The notes beneath the pieces were generated by a model. The model saw nothing but the letters and a program-made list of their open reading frames with translations, ran no database searches and was not told the origin of the DNA. Position numbers and translations under genes: made by a program. A stretch of DNA of 50,000 nucleotides from Symbiodinium natans (lineage: Eukaryota; Sar; Dinophyceae; Suessiales; Symbiodiniaceae): contig CAJNDS010002319.1 in NCBI GenBank assembly GCA_905221605.1, forward strand, positions 1 through 50,000, written 5' to 3'. Every line of letters starts with the position of its first letter. Position 1 is the first letter of the stretch. Of this stretch, positions 10,845 through 21,100 are shown one piece after another.

Positions 10845-11112
10845 ACTATTATAATAATAATCAGAATGAAAATCATCATCAGAATATTAATACTAATAAT
10901 AAGACAACAATAATAACAATGATAAAAGTTACTATTTATGGCGGTTCAGCCCCAAGCCTCCATTTGTCCATGATGCCGAACGGCCGATGGCCCTATACGA
11001 AGGCAACGAATCGTGCAGAGCTGAAAATTGTATAAATGTAATATATATATACATATATATGAATATATTATTGGTTTATATATATTATATTTCATATGCT
11101 AATATATTATAT
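10845..11112. repeat. ATT/AAT trinucleotide and AT microsatellites
   Basis: About 10,849-10,935 is an AAT/ATA/CATC-rich run; about 11,033-11,112 is an AT-rich run. Both flank block B of RING unit 3 and have no counterpart in units 1 and 2. Confidence 0.85.
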
Positions 11113-11131
11113 ATGAAGCTTCTCTATGGAC

Positions 11132-11716
11132 TCAGACAGTTTGCAGCTCAAAGCTCGAGCGGCAAATGGGGCATGCACCTGCAGATGTTGAATTGGAAAA
11201 GGACCAGATCACTATGCACTCCCTGTGGTAGACATGTCCGCACGGCAGGACAGCAACCTCACTGGACGGCGCGAAGTCCTCCAAGCAGCATACGCAGGTC
11301 GCGTCCTGCGCTACCTTGCGAGCAGGCAACACAGAGGAGGCGTCTCCTTCAACGCACGTTCTATCCGGCCCGATGTAGACCTTGCAGAATGTGGACACAG
11401 CTTCAGCCAAGTCCTGGAATACACAGGACGACCAGACAAGGTGCCTCTCCTTTGGTGGTTGCATCCTAGCTCTGGATGACCGCTGCGGCAGCCCGTCATC
11501 TCGGCTGTCTAGGCAACTGTCCACATACTTCTGGGCGACGACGCCCAACATGACAAGGACGCCCATAACTGTGGTCAGCAACCCTCCCCATCGCCGGACG
11601 GGTCCGTCATGGACATGAGTGGAAAAGAGAATGCCCACGAACCCGAGTAGCAGAAGGCCTGCGCCGAGAAGGACCCACATTGCTGCAAGCCTGCCCTCGA
11701 CTCCTGCACGTGCCAT
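11132..11716 (-). CDS. RING-H2 membrane protein, tandem copy 3
   Basis: Intronless ORF of 194 residues starting MARAGVEGRLAAMWVLLG. It keeps two N-terminal hydrophobic segments and a complete C3H2C3 RING (CVCCLEDF ... PCGHVYHREC ... ACPIC). It differs from copy 1 by scattered substitutions, mostly in the membrane part, and ends SSFELQTV rather than SSFEQQAV. The 5' flank matches copy 1 closely ('ccatggcaggttccgctg'), with CCCCGGCTCAAAG at the spliced-leader-like position. Confidence 0.85.
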   Translation of the reverse strand: MARAGVEGRLAAMWVLLGAGLLLLGFVGILFSTHVHDGPVRRWGGLLTTVMGVLVMLGVVAQKYVDSCLDSRDDGLPQRSSRARMQPPKERHLVWSSCVFQDLAEAVSTFCKVYIGPDRTCVEGDASSVLPARKVAQDATCVCCLEDFAPSSEVAVLPCGHVYHRECIVIWSFSNSTSAGACPICRSSFELQTV

Positions 11717-11829
11717 GGCAGGTTCCGCTGTTTACGATCTACCTGCTCTTCAGCACTTTGAGCCGGGGTCTGCCGAGGAAAATCCGTGATCTGACCTGAA
11801 ATACCTGTACATTTTCGTCGCTTTGCCAA

Positions 11830-12145
11830 CGGCCTTCAGATTCACACAACTTCGGCTTTTCCACTTCTCGAGAGCAAGCTAGCGATCATTTCCTTGCAGC
11901 CATCGTGAACCCCTCTGAATGAGAGCTCGCAAGCTTTCACACGGCCAATCTCTGAACTCCAAAAAACTAGATCTTGAACTCCACTGCCCAGCTATGGCTA
12001 TGGCCGGCTTGCCTGGGGTTTGGCGGGTGGGGGTTCAACGTCTTCTCTGGAAAGCCTATGCCATTAAACTCACTCCAGACTCTAAACCAAGGCCTTGTGT
12101 CTTTTACTTCTCTTTTTCGCGCATCAAACGAGTGCTCTGGACGAG
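11830..12145. other. Spacer between RING copy 3 and the SDR 3' end
   Basis: The flank of RING unit 3 fades out near 11,830-11,930. The rest, up to the SDR stop codon at 12,146, shows no array and no convincing frame. Because RING copy 3 (start 11,716) and the SDR (stop 12,146) are both on the minus strand, this segment should hold the SDR 3' UTR and the RING 5' region. Confidence 0.5.
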
Positions 12146-15100
12146 TTAAAACCTCGACAATATCTGCCGCGTGTGGGCCCAAACCTCGTCCTTGGCTTTG
12201 GCGTGGAGGTTTGTCAGCTTCGCCGAGCTGTCGCCATACTCATTTGCGATGTAGAAGCCACCTCCTTTAAAATCATCGTGGTACAGGCACCGAAACAGAT
12301 ACCTTAGATGTGCGTTTCGTGAGCTTCGGGATGGATGGCAAGTCTTCATGCTGAATCTACTAGTCACTAGTCCCCGCCCAAGAGCCGCGATAATTTCGGG
12401 ATGTACCCCATACTCCCACAAAGCTTGCAGCACACGGAAGACGACCTCTAAACCATTCAGCCCCAAACCTTTGGACAGACTGAAACAGATATTTCTTCGT
12501 TTGCTCTGAATCATGCGCTGCTTTTTCGTTAAGTGCAAGGTGTTCCAGTGTAAGTTCGGTCCATCCCAGCCAAACTCCCTGACCGCTTCCAAAGAAAGTC
12601 AACCCCAACCAGGTCCAGCCATATCCACCCAATTCCAAACCCTTGTCCTAAACTCTCAACCCTAAACCCCAAACCCTTGTTAAGGAATTGACATACTTAA
12701 GTCGTTTGAAGATGAGAGCAGGCTCGGCGGCAGTGGGGCCAAGACAATGAGAAGGCCCAAACCACGCAGCAAGACAAACTAGGGTTTAGGGTTTAGGGTT
12801 TAGGGCTTAGGGTTTAGGGTAGGCTCGCATGGAGGAAGCGCTGCCTTTGCGGTGATCACTGGCGAAGGCCGGCCACGACATCGAAAATAGAAGAACTGTC
12901 AAGCACAAGAAGAATAAAAAGAAGAAGAAGAAGAACAATAAGAAGGAAAAGAAGAAGACATAATAATAGAAGACGAATAAGAAGAATAAATAAGAATAGC
13001 AATACATGCTTTGTACATCCAGCGTTGCGCAGTTTATCGCGTAATTCTACAGGGATGATAAGTTGATCGGATAGCATCCCGCCCCCCACAGAGAATCCCA
13101 GAAACGAAAGATTGGACCCTTCAATCATGCCGATGCAAAACCAGTAGGGGATGCCCCTAAGCCCTAAGCCTAAACCCTAAGCCCTAAACCCTAAGCCCTC
13201 AGCCCTCAACCCTAAACCCTAAACCCTAAACCCTAAACCCTAAACCCTAAACCCTAAACCCTAAACCCAACCCCAAATCCTAAACCCTTGGCTGTCAGAC
13301 ATGCCAAGGTCTAGCAACCTGACCCGTGCCCCAAAGTCCTGAAACTCTGCCCCCCTACAGCCCAAACCGTAAACCCTAAACCCTAAACCCTAAACCCTAA
13401 ATCCTGCTAAGGGCACCAAGGACTGTTTCGTGACCAGTCGCTCTCCTGCGTCTTCCTTGGATCGACCCAACTTCTGGAGGAGCCGGACCAGGGCCTATGG
13501 GTTTGGGGGTTAGGGTTTAGGATTTAGCGTATAGGGTTTTTGGGTTTAAGGGTTTCTTAATCCCTGCTCCCCTAGGAAGAAAAAAGGATCCTTTTTGTTT
13601 ATATGTAAGAAAGCCCAAAACCCAAAAAGCAAAAAGGATCCCTAACACTGATTTAGGTTTAGGGTTTCGGGTCGAGGATTTAGGGTCTAGGAGATCAGGG
13701 TTCAGGGCTTTAGGGTTTTAGGGGTTGATGGCTTTAGAGCTAGGGGTTTCGGGCTGTTGGGTCTAAGCGTTTTAGGGGTTTAGGGGTTTTAGGGGGTTTT
13801 AGGGGCTTTTAGGGGTTTTATGGGGTTTAAGGGTTTGGGGGTTTACCATTTCATGTTTCGTTGAGAGTTTCGTGACTTTAGTGAAACTAAGTGGTTTCGT
13901 GTTTCTCTTGTCTTGGGGCACTCAGGAGGGTAGCTAAAAATCAAACTTTTAGCTGCCTTATTAAGAAACCCAATTAACCCAAAAAGGGTAAGGATCTAAA
14001 GTTACAGTAAAGTACCACAAAGTTGTGAGGCCCACGTGTTTAGGGTTGATGATTGAGGGTGCAAGCCTAAGCTTTCTGGTTTTCCCAGACCCAAGGAGGA
14101 TCCAAAAAAGTTGAACCCCCAAATCGTGCCCTACACTACTTTTGGGCCATTCTTATGAACCCTTAAAGATATCTACTTTTTGGATCAGAAGGGCGGAAAC
14201 TCCCTGAGCCTCCGAAAGCCTAAGGCTTTTTTTTTGCCAGTTTTGGGGGCGAGCGCGCCACATCCTAAACCCTAAGCCCAGGTCCATGCTCAGGCCTTGA
14301 TGGCAGTGGGCATCTCGGTTCCCCAAGCAGTGGCCACAAATCCAGGGCAAGCGTGCACGAAGCTCACGCCTGCGCAATAGCACGAGCTGTATAAAATGAC
14401 CGGCCCTCGACGTCGTAGCTAACGCAAATCGCAAGTGAGCGCAAACCAAGTTTGCCGACGCTGGCGGTGTTATAGAACTTGCATCCGAAAGTGGGCTTGC
14501 GGTTCTATTTCGTTATTGGGGAGGGTTGGGAGAATGAGGTCCATGTTTTTGATGGAGGGGTTGGGGTGGGGTTCTGGCTGCCTACGAAAGTGACCTGCAA
14601 ATAGTGACCTGGAAAGAGTGATCCGTTTCAGTTGCGGGGCTGCGAAAAGGGGAACGGCGGCCAGCGCCGGGGGGGGGGGGGGGGGGGGGGGGGGCTGGGA
14701 GGCAGCGCAATATGTTCCCCCTTATACTACTAGTCCTTCATAGGGATTATAACATGGGTACGATAATCCCTGTTAAGGGCTGTTAGTATAAGGGGGAACA
14801 TCCCAAACAACTTGCTTAAACTCCTGCATGCCCTTGCGCACATTGCCACTTGCGAATCACCTGACAACGACCGGTTTCGAAGTGCCCTAAACCCTAAACC
14901 CTAAACCCTAAACCCTAAACCCTAAACCCTAAACCCTAAACCCTAAACCCTAAACCCTAAAAGTGTTCAGAGTTGGTTTGGGGTTTGTTTCGGGTGGAGA
15001 CTTCAAGGTTGAGCCCTTTGGGACTCGAGGGGCCAAGGGTTTAGGGTTTAGGGTTTAGGTAGTGATGAGGGCTGCCCTCAACCGTGAACTTCACGCACCC

Positions 15101-18100
15101 GAACTTAGTTGGGTTTAGGGCTTAGGGTTGGGTTTAGGGTTTAGGGCTTAGAGTTCAGGGCATTCCTTAGGTCTTCTGGCTGGGTTTAGGGCAGTTTAGG
15201 GTTTAGAGTTACGGGCATTCCATCTAGTGACTGTAGCCCTCCAATTTTACCAGTGCCTGGGTAAGTGCCACTCAAAGCATCGGCCGCAATGTCGTTGTAG
15301 AAGCCTGCCAGGGTTTAGGGTTTCCGGGGTTTGGGGCTTAGGGTTTAGAACATTTCAGCTACGTAGTCTTAGCATCCAAAAAAAGTCTCATGATTTGGAT
15401 CAAACCCTAAACCCTAAACCCTAAACCCACCGTAAACCCAAACCCTAAACCCTAAACCCTAAACCCTAAACCCTAAACCCTAAACCCTAAACCCTAAACC
15501 CTAAACCCTAAACCCTAAACCCTAAACCCTAAACCCTAAACCCTAAACCCCATAATGAGCTTTTAGAGACCTGGTGGATTGTTGGGTTGAGGCTACGATG
15601 ACTGCGCCGCTCAGCTCACCTCAGCTCTTCGATAAGGGCGCCTGCTTACCCCAACCCCTAAACTTAATCCCTGTTCCCCTAGGAAGAAAAAAGGATCCTT
15701 TTTGTTTATATATAAGAAAGCCCAGAACCCAAAAAGTAAAAGGGATCCCTAAGACTGATTTAGTAAGCATGACAGAATACGTCGTGATAGAGGCTCCTGT
15801 TTGTGCACGTTGCCATATCCGTGCGCTTTTTCTCCTTAACCCTAAGCCCTAAAAACATGTTTGGGTGTTGTCTGATGTCTTTTTCTCAGGTCGGGATGCG
15901 AAACATGGCAACCACATTTTTTCCCAACGGCTACACATGGGCAAAACTCTCTGGGCATCTCGATCTTAGGTTCATGAGGATTTTACAAGCTTCAAAATTT
16001 GACACCGTCATACCCACATACTGCAGACGACATAGAGTCATCTTTAGACAAGCTCGAGGGAGCCTCCCTTACAAACTGTGCAACATCTGTTGGGGGTATC
16101 TGCAAAAAGGAAGCCTACTATGTCTTCGAGATCATCGTTTTTGGGCTCACATTCACGGCTCTTCATACTGATTCTGGGTTCTGACGGCATCTGTTTGCTG
16201 TGTGCGCTTTTCTCTTGATCTTGTTCTGCACGGCTCCTTCGACGCCTTAATGGCGCAGTTGGGAATACGTGGGGCGGGGGAAGTGACAAGACTAGTGATG
16301 GGCAAAGTGCCGTTAGCATTTGCCTGGCAATCTCCAAGCTTGAACGGTTTCACATGAACATGAAATGGAAATTCATCTCATGCAAATCCATCTACGCAGA
16401 TCTGTATGTCCCTGCAGCACAGTGCTGATTGTTGGGACATGTCTGTTTGGCAGGACATATGGTGGGGACCCAGTCCACATCAAGAAGGGTAGGGGCCTCC
16501 GCAATACGGGTGGCGAATTTGCATGGGGGAGATCTAGAGTTTGTTCTGAAGATTCCGGAATCCTCATCATTTCTTTGGAACTCCTCTTGCAAAATCATAA
16601 TTAGAACTGGCACAGGGCAGAAACCACATGAACTGCTATGATTTCGAAAAAATATCTGCGTGTGAACCATGGACTTCACGAGAGAAGAGTGCAAGGAAGG
16701 GGTTGTAGCTCTCACAGGAAGCGAGATGAGTGGTCTGCGAACCCATGTTATCTGTTTCGATCTGCAAGAGGATCCTCATTCATGTCTATGGCAGAGGGCT
16801 CACATATCATTCCAAATCTCAGAAAATACTGAAAATCATCGAAAAAACACCTGCCAGCACGTCCAACATGGGTCAGGGCCTGCATGCTTACGCTTGCAGC
16901 CCTTACAACAGCTTTATCTAGATCACTGTACCCCGAATCAAGGTTCCGTATTGCATAACTCTACATAAACCCGAAACCCTAAATCATCCCAAGCCCTGCC
17001 TGCGAGGTTGGCGGCTTTCGTCAAAGAGTAGCTCTTTGACAGGTCTGGGTCCTCCACAACGCGCAGCAGACCCTACGTAGAGCTGAAGGGCCTAGGGTAT
17101 AGGGTTTCTAAGGTCTCGGGCTTAGGGTTTAGGGCTTTTAAGGTTTCGGGTGCATGGAGGGCACCTGAAAAACCCCTAAACCCTGAACCCTAAACCACGT
17201 TTCAACCCGCAGCTCCTCGCCGTAGCCGGCGTAGGGCCCATGCACACCCCCGCTCAACACCGACAGACATCGGCCGTCGCTGGATTTCTGCAACAGAGGC
17301 GCCAGAGCGTCCATGAGCAGCGCCCTGGATTCCACGTTGTGACGGGCCAGCTTAAACCCTGAGCCCTAAACCCTAAACCCGGAAACCTAAAACCTAGATG
17401 TGCTGAGGATGATGATACTGGGAGAACTCCGTGCCCGGGCTGCGCCGCCTGACAGAAAAGAGGACGCCCTGCAAGCCTTACATCCTAATCCTAGACCAGC
17501 TTCGCTATCCGAAACCCTAAACCCTAGACCCGAAACCCGAAACCCTCAACCCTGACTGAACCTGAACCCTAAACCCGAAACCCTATCCCTGCCTGGAGTA
17601 GTAGTGTAAGGTGAGCTTCTCGTCCATGCCGCCCTTCTCGGGCGGCGTAGGTGTGTAGCCCTGCCGGGAGGGGGGGGGGGGGGGGGGCGCAGCTGCCCAG
17701 TTTTGGGTGGCTAATATTGTTTCGGAGTTTAGGGTTTAGGGTTTAGGGTTAGGGGCCGTAAAATTAGGACAGGGTTTTAGGATTATTATCGTATTATAGT
17801 ATGAATATAAAGGGGCCATAAGGGAATACTGTTAGTCATTATTCCGACCCCTATATTTGTTTCCCTTGTAAGAGTCTAAAAAAAGAGGCTTGTAGAACCC
17901 CAAAGATTGTCGATAAGAGGCTTACAGGCAGGAACCCTGCTTGTCGAATCTTAGGGCAGATGTTGCTTCAGCTGTTGTTGCCGGAGCTTTTCCGCGCCAC
18001 CGGATACAGGAGCCGAAGAACACCAATATTCTCCCCTTTTAATCCTGTACCGGCTATACCGTTTACTTATACATATATATATATATACACATATTGTATG

Positions 18101-21100
18101 TACATACATACATAGATAGCAGTACAGTGTCATAAACCATGACCCTCAGAGACGATGGCACTGGAAAATTACCCTAAACCCTAAGCCCGAAACCCTGAAC
18201 CCTAATCATGAAGGGATCCAGGGTTGCCCAGGCCTGCACAGTGGCCATGCCGTGCGTCAGCACCAAGTAGTCCAGCTTAGCCTCTGCTTTCAGCATCTCT
18301 TCGGCCAGGGCACGGCAGGCTGGCAGGGAGAAAGCATCCAGGGCACGGAAGGTGTAGACCTCAGGCCGAAAAAAAGCTCTGCAACAACAGCCCCCCGACA
18401 CCCCAATCCAAACTGGGTACTGTAGGAGCCCTAAGAAGGTAGAAGAGGGTTTTGGATGGTTATTCTAGTATATTTATGAAGGGACCATAAGCGAATGTTA
18501 TTTGTAACTATTCCGACCCCTAGCTTTGACCGTCACTAAAATCGTTACTGATCACCGTGACTTCCATGAACAGGCAAAAGTAGGGTTCGCCGAAGTTGGA
18601 AACCCCATCTTTCAAACCGGCACCCGCAACCCTAAACCCGAAACCCTAAACCCAAATCCTAAACTTACCGCCAATGCGCGCGCCTTCCGGTTTTGCAGCA
18701 CAAGTTGGAGAACTTGAGCCCTTACTTGGAAGCTCAAGTTCCGTAGCTCCACCAGCCTCCAGCCCCTCAGCTGGACCTAGAGCCATTGTTAATCCCAAGG
18801 CCCTGCACGCAAAACCTCATAAACCCTTAGCCACACGAAGCCTACAGCTCCAAAAGCCCATTCCAAAACCCCCGAGGTCTTTGCGCACTAAATCCTATCA
18901 AATGCCAAGCCCTACACAACCATAACCATAACCCTTATATGTCCGAAATTCAGAAAACCTGAATCCGGATGTCCGAAACCCTGTAATCATAAACCCGAAA
19001 CCCTTATGTACAATCCCTAAACCCTACTAAACCTTCCTAAACCCTAAACCCTAAACCCTAAAACTTAAACCCTAAACCCTAAACCCTACATTGCCTTGGC
19101 AAGACACCCCGCCATCGCTTGGGACATCTTTCCGGCCAGCGTTCTCCGCAGCCGCCTCATGGGTTCCCCTACTACCGCAGGGTTGAGGGTTGAGGGTTTA
19201 GGGTTTAGGGTTTAGGGTTTAGGGCTACTACCCCCTCTATACTACTAGGTTTCCCCCCATAGTTGGGGCCATTTAGGGAGAATTACGCCTAACTCAGGTT
19301 ATTTAAGGGAGGAACCTAGGGGGGCTAGCCCTAAACCCTCAACCCTCAACCCTCAGCCCTAAACCCTAAACCCTAAACCCTAAACCCATAGAAGGGGGGT
19401 AGTAGGGGAACCCATGACCGCCTTGAGCTCCTCGACGATGGCGGCTCCCCTCTCGGGGGACCGGCCGACCTCTGAAGCCCGAAGTCAGGTTCGCATAGGG
19501 TTTAGGGTTTAGGGTTTAGGGTTTAGGGTTTAGGGTTCAGGGTTTAGGGTTTAGGGTTTAGGGTTTAAGGGTTTAGGGTTTTGGCTTTAGGGGAAGGGGT
19601 AGGGTTTAGGGTTGAATGTTCGTCTTGGGTTGAGGACTTTTGGCGGGGCTTGTGGTCTCCCCCTGCGGCCCTAAACCCTGACCTCTAAACATCTTTTCTG
19701 CTTTATGAGGTCGAAGTCCAGCCCTGGCGTAGCAGCTGCACATCTGCGTGATGGTATGCAAGCCTCATTCTTCTGCGTGAAAAACACCCTTAAAAGACCC
19801 CCAACAAAAACCTTTACCGATACGCCGACGCCCTCAGGGGCCCTGAATCCGTAAACCTAAGTTCCGAGCTGCTTAAGAGCCCCCCTGAAATACTCTTCCT
19901 TATCAGGGAAGTACGGGGATTGGTATTTGTTGCTTGTTTTGGGGTTCTTATAGGCAAATAGTAGCAAGCTGCCACCAGGGCACCACCGTCACAGAGCAGC
20001 CGGCAATGGCCAGGCGCCTCGCCAAGCCGTGGCCGATGCCCGAGGTGCCACCCACCACCAGGGCCGATCGACCCGCAAGGCAGACGTCCTCGCACGGATG
20101 AGTTGGGGCTAAGGTTGGGGTGAGGATTAGGGTTGGGGTAAGGGCTTAGGGCTTGATAGGGTGTAGGGATGATAAGGTGGGGGTGGGGGGGGGTGGGGGG
20201 TACAGCACACAGGCGGGGGGGGGGGAGCGGAAACACTCCAACGAGAGCGGAGGATGGCGGGCCGTGCGTTTATAGGCTTCATAGGGTTTGTAGGGTTTAG
20301 GATTTTAGGGCAAGGCTTTGGTAGGGTTTAGGATTTTAGGGCAAGGCTTTGGGGTTGGTCCATGGGTTCAAAGACCCTAAACCCTAAACCCTAAACCCTA
20401 AACCCTAAACCCTAAACCCTAAACCCTAAACCCTAAACCCTAAACCCTAAACCCTAAACCCTAAACCCAAAACCCTAAACCCTAAACCCTAAACCCTAAA
20501 CCCTAAACCCTAACCACCACAAACCGTACCAGCCCGACAAACACGTGGGCTCCTGGGAGAGGGCCTTGGCTTGGGCCAAGCGGCTAGAGCTCCTCGCGGC
20601 CGGACCAGCCCAAAGTAGGCTAAAGTAGGGTTTAGGGTTTAGGGTTTAGGGTTTAGGATTTAGGGTTTAGTAGGCCCCAAAGCCTAAACCCTAAAGCCGA
20701 GTAGGCCCAGAGTAAAACCAGCCCGGAGACAGAGGCCCTAAACCGTAAAGCCAGCCAAGAGTAGGCCTTAAACCCTAAAGCAGGCCCTATTAGACCCTAA
20801 AGCCAGCCCAGAAAAGGCCCAGAGTAAGCCCTAAACCCTAAAACCGGCCCCGCGGCTGCCGCGGCTGGCTACACCCCACCCCACCCTCAATCATCCTCCT
20901 GGGGCCCCCCGGGACAAATGTGCCCGGCGGTGCTTGTCCACGAATTGTTGGCGCTTGTCCGCGAATTGTTGGTGCCATTTTTCGGCGCTTGTCCGCGAAT
21001 TGTCGGCGCTTTGCCGCGAATTGACCCTTGTCTGCGAATTGTTGGCGCTTGTCCCCGAAATGTTGGAGCAGGTCCACGAGTTTTTGGCGCTTGTCCGCGA

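Larger units (their letters stand above)
8040..11830. repeat. Tandem triplication of a ~1.3-kb RING gene unit
   Basis: Three head-to-tail units contain in order: block A ('cttcaaccttcgttctttac' to 'gatgagcggatatg'; about 8,053-8,180, 9,312-9,445, 10,622-10,757), block B ('gaacggccga...gctgaaaattg'; about 8,339-8,440, 9,671-9,765, 10,951-11,030), the RING ORF, and its 5' flank ('ccatggcaggttcc' to 'tgacctgaaa'). ORF starts are 1,329 and 1,355 bases apart. Spacers between A and B differ: heptamers in unit 2, trinucleotide and AT microsatellites in unit 3. Block B and the ORF 3' end are strongly conserved, and block A also survives, so the unit was duplicated as a whole. Confidence 0.9.

Noticed and set aside
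12146-12592. A single 148-codon gene ending at 12,146
   Set aside because: Its last 40 codons are the SDR C-terminal exon; joining at 12,264 to exon 12 (13,404) gives a continuous SDR, so the upstream part is treated as intron.
19814-20236. A 140-codon minus-strand frame with a Pro-rich start
   Set aside because: It overlaps SDR exon 3 in the wrong frame; the correct frame carries the Rossmann motif VVGGTSGIG.
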